Of a DNA stretch of 64,000 bases, positions 19,271-28,438 are shown piece after piece. The position numbers and the translations under genes were made by a program. Source of the stretch: Rhizobium sp. CG5 (GTDB lineage: Bacteria > Pseudomonadota > Alphaproteobacteria > Rhizobiales > Rhizobiaceae). The notes beneath the pieces were generated by a model. That model had not been told where the DNA came from and searched no databases. It was given only the letters and a program-made list of their open reading frames with translations. Location of the stretch: positions 372,001-436,000 of the forward strand of contig NZ_JABAEF010000003.1 in NCBI RefSeq assembly GCF_023701945.1, in the 5' to 3' direction. Within the stretch, counting starts at the first letter, position 1, and every line of letters begins with the position of its first letter.

Positions 19271-21313
19271 ATGAGACTTTTCTCGCGCTTCGGTCTTGTC
19301 GGAACCGTCACGGCGACCACGATACTGATCCTTGTTCTGTCGCTTGGCGCCGTCGCATGGGCCATCTCCAGCAGTATCAACGGCCGCATCGCCGCCCAGG
19401 CGATCGACGGCCAGAATGCCAGCCTCAGAACGGCGGCGACGATTGTCGAGCGCGATTTTCCCGGCACCACGGTGACCTGGGGCCGCGACGGCAATGTCGA
19501 ACGCATCGTCATGACCGCCATTCCGGATACCTTCACCGACCACAAGATGATCGACACGATCGGCCGCATGACCGGCCAGACGGCGACGATCTTTGCCTGG
19601 AACCCGGAGAACAAGGACTTCTGGCGCAAGACCACCAATATCATCAAGCCGGACGGCAGCCGCGCCGTCGGCACGGCGCTTGGCCAGACCGGCGCCGTCT
19701 ACCCGATCGCCACCAAGGGCCAGACCTTCCGCGGCGAAGCCGTCATTCTCGACGTACCGTATTACACCATCTATCAGCCGATCTTTGCACCGGCCGGCGA
19801 GGTCATCGGCATTCTGTATGCCGGCGTCCGCTCAGCCGATATCAACAGCATCGCCAACCAGATGGCCTGGACGATCGGCATCACCGCTGTCCTCGTGCTG
19901 ATTGGTGCCACCATCGTCGTCGTCCTGGTCGCCCGCAAGATCATGGGTCCGCTGCCGCAATTGACCGCCACCGCCGAGCGTCTCGCTGAGGGCCGGCTCG
20001 ACGTGACGGTGCCGCACAAGGACCTGAACAATGAGATCGGCGCGCTGGCCCATGCGCTGGAAGTGTTCCGCGAAGGCGCCGTGCAGAAGCAGGAGCTGGA
20101 GCGCCGCGCCGCCGAGCACCTGTCCCAGAGCGAAGAGGAACGCCTGGCGCGCGAGGCCGCCAAGGCCGCTGAGGCCCGCGACGTGCAGAGAGCCGTCGAT
20201 GCGCTGGCCGCCGGCCTGCAGCGCCTCAGCGAAGGCGACCTGACCATCCGCATCGACCAGCCCTTCACCGATGGCCTCGACAGCCTGCGTCTCAACTTCA
20301 ACCAGTCGGCGGAACAGCTCAACAACACGCTGTCCCAGCTGCGCGAGGAAACCCTGGCGATCGAAGCCAATTCCAACGAAATGCGGTCTGCCTCCACCGA
20401 ACTGGCCGGACGCACCGAGCAGCAGGCCGCCTCGCTGGAAGAGACCTCGGCAGCCCTCGACCAGATCACCGCCACGGTTCGCAACGCGTCGGCCCGTGCC
20501 GACGAAGCCTCGACAATGGCTGCCGCTGCCCGCCAGAGCACCGAAGGCTCCAGCAAGGTGGTATCCGACGCCATTGCCGCCATGGGCCGCATCGAAGGCG
20601 CCTCCAGCGAGATTTCCAAGATCATCAACGTGATCGACGAGATCGCCTTCCAGACCAACCTTTTGGCGCTGAACGCCGGTGTCGAAGCGGCCCGCGCAGG
20701 CGAGGCTGGCAAGGGCTTTGCCGTCGTCGCCCAGGAAGTGCGCGAACTGGCGCAGCGCTCGGCCAATGCCGCCAAGGACATCAAGGCGCTGATCACCAAA
20801 TCCGGCACGGAAGTGGCCGGCGGCGTCAAACTGGTGCGCGAAACCGGCGAGGCGCTGAGCGCGATTTCCCAGCAGGTGGACAAGATCAACAGCCATATCG
20901 GCTCGATCGCCACATCGGCCCGCGAACAGACCACCGGCCTGCACGAGATCAACACCGCGGTCAACCAGATGGACCAGTTCACCCAGAAGAACGCCGCCAT
21001 GGTCGAGGAAACCACCGCCGTGACCCACCGCCTGGCCGAAAGCGCCACGGCGCTGGCGGGCCTTGTCGGACAGTTCCAGGTCTCGGGCGCCGGCCCATCG
21101 ACATCCTGGTCAAGCCAGCCGACGGCGGCAGCGCCAAGGACCCCTGCCCCGACGCGCTCCCTGTTTGCCAAGGTCAAGCCTGCCGAACCCTCTGCCCGTC
21201 CGGTCGCATCGCCGGCCCGCACCATGGTCGGCAAGCTGACCCAGGCATTCTCCGGATCAAAAGGCCCTGCCGCGGCAAGCCCGGCTACCAGCAATGACTG
21301 GGAAGAGTTCTAA
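19271..21313 (+). CDS. Methyl-accepting chemotaxis protein with periplasmic Cache-like sensor
   Basis: A 680-residue chemoreceptor. Transmembrane helix 1 is at about 9-31, a periplasmic sensor of about 160 residues follows (single-Cache-like, containing YPIATKGQTFRGEAVILD), and TM2 is at about 198-220. HAMP follows from about 220, then a long coiled coil. The signalling tip around residues 455-490 (DEIAFQTNLLALNAGVEAAR) is intact. The protein ends NDWEEF, an xWxxF-type pentapeptide that usually docks CheR/CheB. The ligand is unknown. GGAAGG lies 8 bases before the ATG. It stands alone between fthC (divergent) and cfa. Confidence 0.93.
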   Translation: MRLFSRFGLVGTVTATTILILVLSLGAVAWAISSSINGRIAAQAIDGQNASLRTAATIVERDFPGTTVTWGRDGNVERIVMTAIPDTFTDHKMIDTIGRMTGQTATIFAWNPENKDFWRKTTNIIKPDGSRAVGTALGQTGAVYPIATKGQTFRGEAVILDVPYYTIYQPIFAPAGEVIGILYAGVRSADINSIANQMAWTIGITAVLVLIGATIVVVLVARKIMGPLPQLTATAERLAEGRLDVTVPHKDLNNEIGALAHALEVFREGAVQKQELERRAAEHLSQSEEERLAREAAKAAEARDVQRAVDALAAGLQRLSEGDLTIRIDQPFTDGLDSLRLNFNQSAEQLNNTLSQLREETLAIEANSNEMRSASTELAGRTEQQAASLEETSAALDQITATVRNASARADEASTMAAAARQSTEGSSKVVSDAIAAMGRIEGASSEISKIINVIDEIAFQTNLLALNAGVEAARAGEAGKGFAVVAQEVRELAQRSANAAKDIKALITKSGTEVAGGVKLVRETGEALSAISQQVDKINSHIGSIATSAREQTTGLHEINTAVNQMDQFTQKNAAMVEETTAVTHRLAESATALAGLVGQFQVSGAGPSTSWSSQPTAAAPRTPAPTRSLFAKVKPAEPSARPVASPARTMVGKLTQAFSGSKGPAAASPATSNDWEEF

Positions 21314-21383
21314 GGCCGGCAAACAGACCGGTTTCCGTCATAGGCCTCTCCGTTCAGCGACAATCACCGCTTCGAAAGTCGAC

Positions 21384-21470
21384 TCCTCGAGTCATCCTCG
21401 GCCTTGAGCCGAGGATCCATCTGCTTCCATGAAGTATGGATGGTCGGGTCAGGCCCGACCATGACCGGAG
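21384..21470. repeat. RIME-like palindromic intergenic repeat
   Basis: Two hairpins lie in tandem. ATCCTCGGC/GCCGAGGAT (21394-21416) and ATGGTCGGG/CCCGACCAT (21440-21462) are joined by a short segment containing ATCCAT/ATGGAT. This mosaic of GTCATCCTCGG and GGTCGGGCCCGACC palindromes is typical of the Rhizobium intergenic mosaic elements scattered through rhizobial chromosomes. Confidence 0.7.
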
Positions 21471-21495
21471 AGGTCGGCGCACCTTATCATGACTC

Positions 21496-21521
21496 GAAAG
21501 GCAGCCGCAGGGCTGCCTTTC
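21496..21521 (+). terminator. Strong hairpin between mcp and cfa
   Basis: GAAAGGCAGCC (21496-21506), GCAG loop and GGCTGCCTTTC (21511-21521) form a perfect 11-bp stem. The T-rich run is delayed to about 21538, so termination is likely but not textbook. Confidence 0.6.
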
Positions 21522-21589
21522 CGGCATTGCGAAGCCTCTTTTTTTCGCTAGCATGCTGACCTCAGGATCATTCCGCTGCGAGGTCATGC

Positions 21590-22831
21590 ATGTTTCTGCT
21601 GTCGCATATGATGAAAGCCTTCATTCGCAAGGGCCAGCTGACCGTCATCGATGCCGAGGGCAAGCGCCATGTCTTTGCCGGCGAGCACGGGCCCCATGTC
21701 ACCATGCGCCTGACCGACGCGAAACTTTACCGCACGCTGGTCTTCAATGCCGAACTGGCGGCCGGCGAGGCCTATATGGATGGCACGATGCGCTTCGAGG
21801 AAGGCTCGACCCTGCGCGACTTCCTCACCCTGTTCTCGATCAACCGCCTGTCGCTCGGCTCCTATCCGATCCAGAAGATCCTGCGCGCCATCAAGATGCG
21901 CTTCCGCAAGCGCCAGCAGTCGAACCGCAAGGGCCAGGCCCAGAGAAACGTCGCCCATCACTACGATCTCGGCAACGACTTCTACAAACTCTTCCTCGAC
22001 CGCAACATGCTCTATTCCTGCGCCTACTTTCGCGAGCCGGACGAGACGCTGGAACAGGCCCAGCGCAACAAGCTGCGCCTGCTGGCCGCCAAGCTCGACC
22101 TGAAGCCGGGCATGAAAGTGCTGGATATCGGCTGTGGCTGGGGCGATCTGGCCCTCTATCTCGCGCAATTGGAAGGCGTCGAGGTGCTGGGCGTCACCCT
22201 GTCGAAGGAGCAGCAGGCGCTCGCCACCCAAAGGGCCGAGGCTGCCGGCCTGTCGAGCCGCGTGCGCTTCGAACTCAAGGATTACCGCGACCTCGACCAG
22301 ACCTTCGACCGCATCGTCTCGGTCGGCATGTTCGAACATGTCGGCGTGCATCACTATGACGAATTCTTCAAGAAGCTGAACGCCCTGATGCCCGATGACG
22401 GCATCGCCGTGCTGCACTCGATCGGCCATATGAGCCCGCCCGGCATGGCCAGCGCCTGGCTGCGCAAATACATCTTCCCCGGCGCCTATTCGCCAGCGCT
22501 CTCGGAAGTCTTCGAGGTGGTGGAGCAGAACAGCCTCTGGGTCACGGATCTCGAATTCCTGCGGGTCCATTACGCAACGACGCTGGCCCATTGGGAAAAA
22601 CGCTTCCAGCACAACCGCGACAAGGTGGTGGCCCTCTACGACGAACGTTTTGCGCGGATGTGGGAATTCTACCTGATCAGCGCCGAGATGATGTTCCGCA
22701 CCGGCAGCCAGCTGGTGTTCCACATGCAGCTGTCGCGAAAACGCGACGCCGCCCCGATCGTGCGCGACTACATCACCGACCAGCAGCGCGCCTATATCGA
22801 CAAGGAAAAGACGCTCGATCTCGGGGTTTGA
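21590..22831 (+). CDS. cfa: Cyclopropane-fatty-acyl-phospholipid synthase
   Basis: A 413-residue SAM-dependent enzyme that methylenates unsaturated acyl chains of membrane phospholipids. NVAHHYDLGNDFYKLFLD is the conserved entry motif, VLDIGCGWGDLALYLA is the SAM-binding motif I, and MFEHVGVHHYDEFF is the bicarbonate/active-site region. YIFPGAYSPALSE is also conserved. GAGG lies about 8 bases before the ATG. The stop codon lies 5 bases before the left repeat of the 6S-RNA islet. Rhizobia often carry several cfa copies; this one may be accessory, given its position. Confidence 0.93.
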   Translation: MFLLSHMMKAFIRKGQLTVIDAEGKRHVFAGEHGPHVTMRLTDAKLYRTLVFNAELAAGEAYMDGTMRFEEGSTLRDFLTLFSINRLSLGSYPIQKILRAIKMRFRKRQQSNRKGQAQRNVAHHYDLGNDFYKLFLDRNMLYSCAYFREPDETLEQAQRNKLRLLAAKLDLKPGMKVLDIGCGWGDLALYLAQLEGVEVLGVTLSKEQQALATQRAEAAGLSSRVRFELKDYRDLDQTFDRIVSVGMFEHVGVHHYDEFFKKLNALMPDDGIAVLHSIGHMSPPGMASAWLRKYIFPGAYSPALSEVFEVVEQNSLWVTDLEFLRVHYATTLAHWEKRFQHNRDKVVALYDERFARMWEFYLISAEMMFRTGSQLVFHMQLSRKRDAAPIVRDYITDQQRAYIDKEKTLDLGV

Positions 22832-22835
22832 AAGA

Positions 22836-22861
22836 TTTCTACGGTCCTGGGTGACTACAAA
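22836..22861. repeat. Left imperfect copy of the 6S RNA 3' end (attachment-site-like)
   Basis: The sequence at 22841-22861 (ACGGTCCTGGGTGACTACAA plus one A) matches 24138-24158 at 19 of 21 positions; with the preceding T-rich bases it is 23 of 26. It lies directly after the cfa stop, and the other copy is the 3' end of the 6S RNA gene. Confidence 0.7.
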
Positions 22862-22923
22862 TTGAGGGTGTGACAACCAACCAGCCGTCATGAGACATGG
22901 CGTCTTTTAAGGCAGCAGTATAT

Positions 22924-22947
22924 GTTAAAATACTAGCCCATTTTAAC
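22924..22947 (+). promoter_or_regulatory. Palindrome in the promoter of the Abi-like gene
   Basis: GTTAAAAT (22924-22931) and ATTTTAAC (22940-22947) form perfect 8-bp arms with an 8-base spacer, ending 16 bases before the ATG at 22964. The left arm overlaps a plausible -10 (TAAAAT). It could be an operator for autorepression; no matching regulator is encoded nearby. Confidence 0.4.
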
Positions 22948-22963
22948 TTGGGGTCGATTCGCA

Positions 22964-23989
22964 ATGCTGACCGACGTATTCGTGACTCGTTACGAAGATA
23001 CACCGATTTGGACTTCATTCGGTGACCGTGAGCGGCGGTTCATGGTCCAGGCTGCTAAAATCATAACCGAGCAGGTTTTTCCGTATTACATCAACGGAGA
23101 CTTGAATCATTCGTCCAAAGAAACACTGCAAGCAATCCATGACAAGATTGCGATGGAGATAGGCATAGACCCCCTCTCGCCCCTTTATCTCGGAACTTAT
23201 CGCTACCAAATTGTAGATGTTGTCAAAAATTTCTTCACGAGAGATTTTGAACCTGGTTTAGACGTAGATATCTTTATCAAGCGTCGCGTGAGCTTCGTAG
23301 AACTTGCGATGCGTGAATACGAAAATCAGCTGGAATTTGCCCATTCTGAATTCGAGCGTCGTGTAGCTGCCAGTCGGGGCGATGGGAACCTTTATAATCT
23401 AGCGCGTGCATTACACATTCCCGAAGCTACCGAAGAGTTCATGCGCCAACAATACGATGCCCAAAGCAAAACTCTTAGCCAAAATGTTGCTGAGATAAAC
23501 GAGAGATTTCGACAAGCGAGGTTTCCACTCTTATACCGCAACGGTTTTGTTCAATTTTCGGAAGACGCAGTGATAGCAGCGACTATTGAAGAACCATTCT
23601 GGTCCTTGATGTCCGATCCAAAATGGAAAAATGTTGAACACGACTTGCTGGAAGCCATCGATCGTCGTGATAATAAACGCAAGGATGCTGCCCTATCAGC
23701 AGCAAAAGCTCTGGAAAGCACTATCAAGATCATTTCTGATGAGAAGGGCTGGACCACCTGCAATGAGAAAGGCGCCGCCGGATACATCGACAATCTGGTC
23801 AGTGCAAAAAACGGTCGGTTTATCGATGTTTGGGAAGCAACCCTCCTAAAGAGTTTTTTTGGCGAAGTCAGAAACAAGCTCGGTCATGGTTCAGGTACGG
23901 CCCCAATGCTTGAACTCAGCAAGCAGCAAGACAGTTGGGCAATCCAAACCTGCATGTCGTGGATCAGTTCGCTGATTACGAGACTTTAA
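22964..23989 (+). CDS. Abortive-infection-family-like protein (Abi C-terminal-type domain)
   Basis: A 341-residue soluble, mostly helical protein. The last 47 residues contain FFGEVRNKLGHGSG (298-311). This RNKLGxGHG-like signature is found in the Abi_C domain at the end of many abortive-infection proteins. The N-terminal half (TRYEDTPIWTSFGDRERRF, ITEQVFPYYINGD) resembles the leader of that family but has no catalytic motif I can name. Base composition and codon use are clearly AT-richer than the neighbours, indicating transfer. It is the only gene between two copies of the 6S RNA 3' end. A phage-defence role is inference from domain and context. Confidence 0.65.
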   Translation: MLTDVFVTRYEDTPIWTSFGDRERRFMVQAAKIITEQVFPYYINGDLNHSSKETLQAIHDKIAMEIGIDPLSPLYLGTYRYQIVDVVKNFFTRDFEPGLDVDIFIKRRVSFVELAMREYENQLEFAHSEFERRVAASRGDGNLYNLARALHIPEATEEFMRQQYDAQSKTLSQNVAEINERFRQARFPLLYRNGFVQFSEDAVIAATIEEPFWSLMSDPKWKNVEHDLLEAIDRRDNKRKDAALSAAKALESTIKIISDEKGWTTCNEKGAAGYIDNLVSAKNGRFIDVWEATLLKSFFGEVRNKLGHGSGTAPMLELSKQQDSWAIQTCMSWISSLITRL

Positions 23990-24132
23990 TAAATATCGAT
24001 GCGGATGGACGCCGGTGCGCGCCGCTCTCCTAGAAGCATATTTCAGCAGGGGCATCTAAACGATGACCTAGCGGCCAGTAAAAGCCGATATAATTTCAAA
24101 AAGGGAAAAGTGCGATCCACGGCAACCGGTGG
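23990..24132. other. Gene-free right part of the 6S RNA islet
   Basis: About 140 AT-rich bases between the Abi-like gene and the right repeat. No open frame, terminator or recombinase remnant could be recognised. Confidence 0.4.
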
Positions 24133-24158
24133 TTTTTACGATCCTGGGTGCCTACAAA
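24133..24158. repeat. Right copy of the islet repeat, inside the 6S RNA 3' end
   Basis: ACGATCCTGGGTGCCTACAA (24138-24157) is the partner of 22841-22860. On the minus strand it is the terminal TTTGTAGGCACCCAGGATCG of the 6S RNA, so the integration-like event left the RNA gene intact. Confidence 0.7.
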
Positions 24159-24300
24159 CGTAGGTGGGCGCCGTGTGTCCAAGCCCACGGGCCTGGCCAG
24201 GGACAGCTCCCTTTGGATCGAGTATGGCCCCAGGGATTGTGGTACCTGTCGAGAGGCGCAGACCGCACTTCGAGATATAGGGCCGAACGACGCAAAGCGC
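24136..24300 (-). ncRNA. ssrS: 6S RNA
   Basis: The minus-strand sequence directly downstream of zapA has the recognisable core of alphaproteobacterial 6S RNA. GCGGTCTGCGCCTCTCGACA leads to GGTACCACAATCCCTGGGGC and a bubble region. TCGATCCAAAGGGAGCTGTC, CCGTGGGCTTGGACACACGG and finally CCCACCTACGTTTGTAGG follow. The RNA mimics an open promoter and sequesters housekeeping RNA polymerase in stationary phase. Placement beside zapA fits the usual zapA-ssrS-fthC order, although fthC is now 5 kb away. The 5' end is approximate; identification is from memory of the sequence pattern. Confidence 0.75.
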
Positions 24301-24329
24301 CAGAGGCAGGTGGCGGATCTTTGAACGAT

Positions 24330-24716
24330 TTACGTTTCGGCCGGCACGCGCTGCGAGGCGGGGGCGGTCAGCTTGCGGCTGATGCCGTTGAGGCGCTCGG
24401 TCAGTTCGGCAATCGCGCCGGTCAGCCGCTCTTCGCGCGCCAACGCATTGTCGAGTGCCGTGTCGCGGCCCTGTCTGAGCGTCGATAATTCGGCTTCCAT
24501 GCCGGTCAGCCGGCGCTTCACGTCGGCCAGCTCGTCCATGACCATGATGCCGGCCATGACGGTGATGCGCAGGTCGCCGATCTCGCCGAACTGCCCCTTC
24601 AGATGGTTCACATACTGATCGAACTGGGTCGCAAGCTCGGTCAGATGACCTTCCTGCCCCTCCTCGCAGGCCATGCGATAGGCCTTGCCGTCGATCGTCA
24701 CCGTAACCTGAGCCAT
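24330..24716 (-). CDS. zapA: ZapA, FtsZ-ring associated protein
   Basis: A 128-residue protein starting MAQVTVTIDGKAYRMACEEG, the beta-hairpin of ZapA. ELATQFDQYVNHLKGQFGEIGDLRITVMAGI is the conserved helix-loop region, and a coiled-coil tail follows from about 60. ZapA bundles FtsZ filaments at midcell. It is somewhat longer than enteric ZapA (109), as usual in rhizobia. It sits 44 bases downstream of a DUF4164 gene, and the 6S RNA follows its stop codon. Confidence 0.9.
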   Translation of the reverse strand: MAQVTVTIDGKAYRMACEEGQEGHLTELATQFDQYVNHLKGQFGEIGDLRITVMAGIMVMDELADVKRRLTGMEAELSTLRQGRDTALDNALAREERLTGAIAELTERLNGISRKLTAPASQRVPAET

Positions 24717-24760
24717 AGAGCCTTCCGAATTGCAAAATCTGTGTGAGCAGGCCGCCCGAT

Positions 24761-25030
24761 TTACCGGTCGAGAACGGCGCGGATCGTTTCCATAGCAGTC
24801 ACGAGGCGCCGCGACACCTCCCTGTTGACCTCTTCCAGCCGATTGGCGCGAAACTCCGACTGATCGAGCTCCTGCGCAAGCCGGGCACGGTCGGCATGAA
24901 CGCGCCTGACCTCGCCCTCGACCTCGCTGCTTTCGCGCTGCAGTTCGATCCGCATGTCGATCGCATTTTCAAGGCCGGCTATGGCCTGCCGCAAAGCGCT
25001 GAGCGCTGTTTCCGTCTTGTCCGTCGGCAT
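24761..25030 (-). CDS. DUF4164 coiled-coil protein
   Basis: An 89-residue, highly charged helical protein ([18 protein letters not shown], then heptads through [19 protein letters not shown]). This matches the small DUF4164 family found next to zapA in Rhizobiales. A ZapB-like role in the division ring is plausible but unproven. The frame is also open from a GTG at 25060. ATG 25030 was chosen because it gives the family-like [13 protein letters not shown] start. It diverges from tkt across a 333-base gap. Confidence 0.75.
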   Translation of the reverse strand: MPTDKTETALSALRQAIAGLENAIDMRIELQRESSEVEGEVRRVHADRARLAQELDQSEFRANRLEEVNREVSRRLVTAMETIRAVLDR

Positions 25031-25363
25031 TCCTATGTCCAGGCTTTCGCAAAAGGTCACCGAATCAACTCTGTAGACCCACTACAAAGATTGGCGACAG
25101 TACCCATCTGCATTGCCGCCCGTCAACAAAGCCGCGGTTTCAAAGCCACCCTGCTTGTGGACGACGGGACGAAAAGTCAGCGCCCGCGGTCCCGCAACAG
25201 GCAGTGCCTAGCAAACAGGCAGACGGCCAGAATCTTAGCCTTGAGCGTGCCAAGCGCGGCCGCATTTGTTGACTTGCGCGATCCACCTGATAAGGATCAG
25301 CCGCTTTCAGATGGTTGCTGGAACAGCCTCCATTCCTTGAGACCCGGAACAAGCGGAACAGTC
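25031..25363. other. Divergent promoter region between DUF4164/zapA and tkt
   Basis: A 333-base gene-free stretch. The only element I can point to is a sigma70-like promoter facing tkt at 25269-25296. The long in-frame extension of tkt across this region has no transketolase similarity. Confidence 0.5.
25269..25296 (+). promoter_or_regulatory. Candidate sigma70 promoter of tkt
   Basis: TTGACT at 25269-25274, a 16-base spacer and TAAGGA at 25291-25296, about 70 bases before the tkt ATG. The -35 is good; the -10 is weak. Confidence 0.4.
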
Positions 25364-27346
25364 ATGATCTCTCCTGAAAAACATCATCGCATGGCCAATG
25401 CGATCCGTTTCCTCGCCATGGATGCCGTCGAAAAGGCCAATTCCGGCCACCCCGGCCTGCCCATGGGCGCTGCCGATATTGCCACTGTTCTTTTCAGCCG
25501 CTACCTGAAATTCGACCCGAAAAACCCGCTTTGGCCGGACCGCGATCGGTTCGTCCTGTCGGCCGGTCACGGCTCCATGCTCCTCTATTCGCTTCTCTAT
25601 CTAACCGGATATGAGGACATGACGATCGAGGACATCAAGCAGTTCCGCCAGCTCGGCGCCAAGACTGCCGGCCACCCCGAATATGGCCATGCCTCCGGCA
25701 TCGAAACCACCACCGGCCCGCTCGGCCAGGGCATTGCCAATGCCGTCGGCATGGCGATTGCCGAACGCAAGCTCGCCGAAGAGTTCGGCTCCGAGCTGCA
25801 GAGCCATTTCACCTATGCGCTGGTCGGCGACGGCTGCCTGATGGAGGGCATCAGCCAGGAGGCCATCGCCATGGCCGGCCACCTGAAGCTGAAGAAGCTG
25901 ATCGTCTTCTGGGACGACAACAAGATCACCATCGACGGCGCCGTCTCGCTGTCGGATTCGACCGACCAGATCGCCCGCCTCAAGTCGGCCAACTGGAACA
26001 CCATGGCCATCGACGGCCATGACCAGGAAGCCATTGCCGCAGCGATCGAGGAAGCCCACAAGTCGGACCGCCCGACCTTCATCGCCTGCAAGACCATCAT
26101 CGGCTTCGGCGCCCCCAACAAGCAGGGCACCCACAAGGTCCACGGCTCGCCGCTCGGCGCCGAGGAAATTGCCGCGGCCCGCAAGTCGCTGAACTGGGAA
26201 GCGGAAGCCTTTGTCGTTCCGGCCGACGTGCTGGACAGCTGGCGCCTTGCCGGCCTGCGCTCCACCAAGGCCCGCAAGGAATGGGAAGCCCGGCTGGCCG
26301 GCACGGACGCCGAAAAGCGCGCCGAGTTCAACCGTCGCTTTGCCGGCGAACTGCCCGGCGGCTTTGATGCCGCGATCGACGCCTTCAAGAAGAAGATCGC
26401 CGCCAGCAACCCGACCGTTGCCACCCGCAAGGCCTCTGAAGACACGCTGGAAGTCATCAACGGCCTGTTGCCGGAAACGCTGGGCGGTTCGGCCGACCTG
26501 ACGCCGTCCAACAACACCAAGACCAGCCAGATGACGTCGATCACCCCGACCGACTTCTCCGGCCGTTATATCCATTACGGCATTCGCGAACATGCGACGG
26601 CCGCTGCCATGAACGGCATCACCCTGCATGGCGGTCTTATTCCCTATGCCGGCGGCTTCCTGATCTTTTCCGACTATTGCCGCCCCTCGGTGCGCCTGGC
26701 CGCCCTCATGGGCATCCGCGTCGTGCATGTCTGGACCCATGATTCGATCGGCGTCGGCGAAGACGGCCCGACCCATCAGCCGGTCGAGCATTTTGCAGCG
26801 CTTCGCGCCATTCCGAACCTCTTGTTGTTCCGCCCGGCCGACGAGACCGAAACGGCCGAATGCTGGCAGATCGCGCTGAAGGAAAAGCATCGCCCGTCGG
26901 GCCTGGCGCTGACCCGCCAGAACCTGATCCCGGCCCGCACCGAATATGACGAGAAGAACCTCTGCGCCTATGGCGCCTATGAGCTGATCTCGGCCAGCGA
27001 CGCCAAGGTCTCGATCTTCGCCTCCGGTTCGGAAGTCGAAATCGCCATCAAGGCGCAGGCCGCACTCGCCGCCAAGGGCATCTCCGCCCGCGTCGTCTCG
27101 GTTCCCTGCTTCGAGCTGTTCTTCGAACAGTCCGCCGACTACCAGACGGCGATCATCGGCAAGGCACCGGTCAAGATCGCCATCGAGGCCGGCATCCGCC
27201 AGGGCTGGGACAGCTTCATCGGCTCGGACGGCGCCTTCATCGGCATGAAGTCCTTCGGCGCCTCTGCCCCGGCCAAGGACCTCTACAAGCATTTCGGCAT
27301 CACCGCGGAAGCGGTCGTGGCGGCGGCCGAGGCCAACCTCGCCTAA
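25364..27346 (+). CDS. tkt: Transketolase
   Basis: A 660-residue thiamine-diphosphate enzyme of the pentose phosphate pathway. [18 protein letters not shown] and [19 protein letters not shown] are the ThDP/Mg-binding segments. [19 protein letters not shown] is the pyrimidine domain Glu region, followed by [19 protein letters not shown]. The frame is open 207 codons further upstream. ATG 25364 was chosen because the family starts there ([20 protein letters not shown] follows within 10 residues). It heads a row with gap, pgk and fbaB. Confidence 0.97.
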   Translation: MISPEKHHRMANAIRFLAMDAVEKANSGHPGLPMGAADIATVLFSRYLKFDPKNPLWPDRDRFVLSAGHGSMLLYSLLYLTGYEDMTIEDIKQFRQLGAKTAGHPEYGHASGIETTTGPLGQGIANAVGMAIAERKLAEEFGSELQSHFTYALVGDGCLMEGISQEAIAMAGHLKLKKLIVFWDDNKITIDGAVSLSDSTDQIARLKSANWNTMAIDGHDQEAIAAAIEEAHKSDRPTFIACKTIIGFGAPNKQGTHKVHGSPLGAEEIAAARKSLNWEAEAFVVPADVLDSWRLAGLRSTKARKEWEARLAGTDAEKRAEFNRRFAGELPGGFDAAIDAFKKKIAASNPTVATRKASEDTLEVINGLLPETLGGSADLTPSNNTKTSQMTSITPTDFSGRYIHYGIREHATAAAMNGITLHGGLIPYAGGFLIFSDYCRPSVRLAALMGIRVVHVWTHDSIGVGEDGPTHQPVEHFAALRAIPNLLLFRPADETETAECWQIALKEKHRPSGLALTRQNLIPARTEYDEKNLCAYGAYELISASDAKVSIFASGSEVEIAIKAQAALAAKGISARVVSVPCFELFFEQSADYQTAIIGKAPVKIAIEAGIRQGWDSFIGSDGAFIGMKSFGASAPAKDLYKHFGITAEAVVAAAEANLA

Positions 27347-27360
27347 AGTCCGAATTGACG

Positions 27361-27383
27361 AAGGGCGCTTTTCAAGCGCCCTT
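27361..27383 (+). terminator. Hairpin between tkt and gap
   Basis: AAGGGCGCTT (27361-27370), loop TTC and AAGCGCCCTT (27374-27383). The 10-bp perfect stem lacks a T-tract, so it may be a processing or partial termination signal. Confidence 0.55.
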
Positions 27384-27427
27384 ACGCACCATCCTCTGAA
27401 GCTCTGTTTTAAAACGGGAGTGCATCC

Positions 27428-28438
27428 ATGACTGTGAAAGTTGCCATCAACGGCTTCGGCCGTATCGGACGTAACGTTCTGCGCGCCATCGTCGAATCCG
27501 GCCGCACCGACATCGAGGTCGTGGCCATCAACGATCTCGGCCCGGTCGAGACCAATGCCCACCTGCTGCGCTACGACAGCATCCACGGCAAGTTCCCGGC
27601 CGACGTCAAGGTCGAAGGCGACACCATCATCGTGGCCGGCGGCAAGCCGATCAAGGTGACCGCCATCAAGGATCCGGCAAGCCTGCCGCATGGCGAAATG
27701 GGCGTCGACATCGCGCTCGAATGCACCGGCATCTTCACCTCGCGCGACAAGGCCGCCCTGCATCTCCAGGCTGGCGCCAAGCGCGTCATCGTCTCGGCAC
27801 CGGCCGAAGGCGCTGATCTCACCGTGGTCTTCGGCGTCAACCACGACCAGCTGACCAAGGACCACCTGGTCATCTCCAACGCCTCCTGCACCACCAATTG
27901 CCTGGTGCCGGTGGTCAAGGTCCTGGACGACGCCATCGGCATCGACCACGGATTCATGACCACCATTCACTCCTATACCGGCGACCAGCCGACGCTCGAC
28001 ACCATGCACAAGGACCTCTACCGCGCCCGCGCGGCAGCGCTGTCGATGATCCCGACCTCGACCGGTGCCGCCAAGGCCGTCGGTCTCGTTCTGCCGCACC
28101 TCAAGGGCAAGCTCGACGGCACCTCGATCCGCGTTCCGACCCCGAATGTCTCGGTCGTCGATTTCAAGTTCGTTGCCAAGAAGACCACCACGGTCGCCGA
28201 AGTCAACGACGCCATCAAGGCTGCCTCCAACGGCGCGCTCAAGGGTATCCTCGGCTACACCGAAGAACCGCTCGTCAGCCGCGACTTCAACCATGACAGC
28301 CATTCGTCGATCTTCGCCATCGACCAGACCAAGGTTCTGGAAGGCAATTTCGTGCGGATCCTGACCTGGTACGACAACGAATGGGGCTTCTCCAACCGCA
28401 TGGCCGACACATCCGTCGCCCTGAGCAAGCTGATCTGA
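27428..28438 (+). CDS. gap: Glyceraldehyde-3-phosphate dehydrogenase
   Basis: A 336-residue type [21 protein letters not shown] is the NAD-binding loop, [13 protein letters not shown] carries the catalytic Cys (about 154), and [11 protein letters not shown] follows. The C-terminus [16 protein letters not shown] is standard. It oxidises glyceraldehyde-3-phosphate in glycolysis/gluconeogenesis. AACGGGAG precedes the ATG. The last 22 bases of the gene recur almost exactly at 31169-31190. Confidence 0.98.
   Translation: MTVKVAINGFGRIGRNVLRAIVESGRTDIEVVAINDLGPVETNAHLLRYDSIHGKFPADVKVEGDTIIVAGGKPIKVTAIKDPASLPHGEMGVDIALECTGIFTSRDKAALHLQAGAKRVIVSAPAEGADLTVVFGVNHDQLTKDHLVISNASCTTNCLVPVVKVLDDAIGIDHGFMTTIHSYTGDQPTLDTMHKDLYRARAAALSMIPTSTGAAKAVGLVLPHLKGKLDGTSIRVPTPNVSVVDFKFVAKKTTTVAEVNDAIKAASNGALKGILGYTEEPLVSRDFNHDSHSSIFAIDQTKVLEGNFVRILTWYDNEWGFSNRMADTSVALSKLI

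Noticed and set aside
24743..25363. 207-codon N-terminal extension of transketolase
   Set aside because: The extension has no transketolase similarity, crosses the divergent promoter region and overlaps the DUF4164 gene; ATG 25364 gives the normal length.
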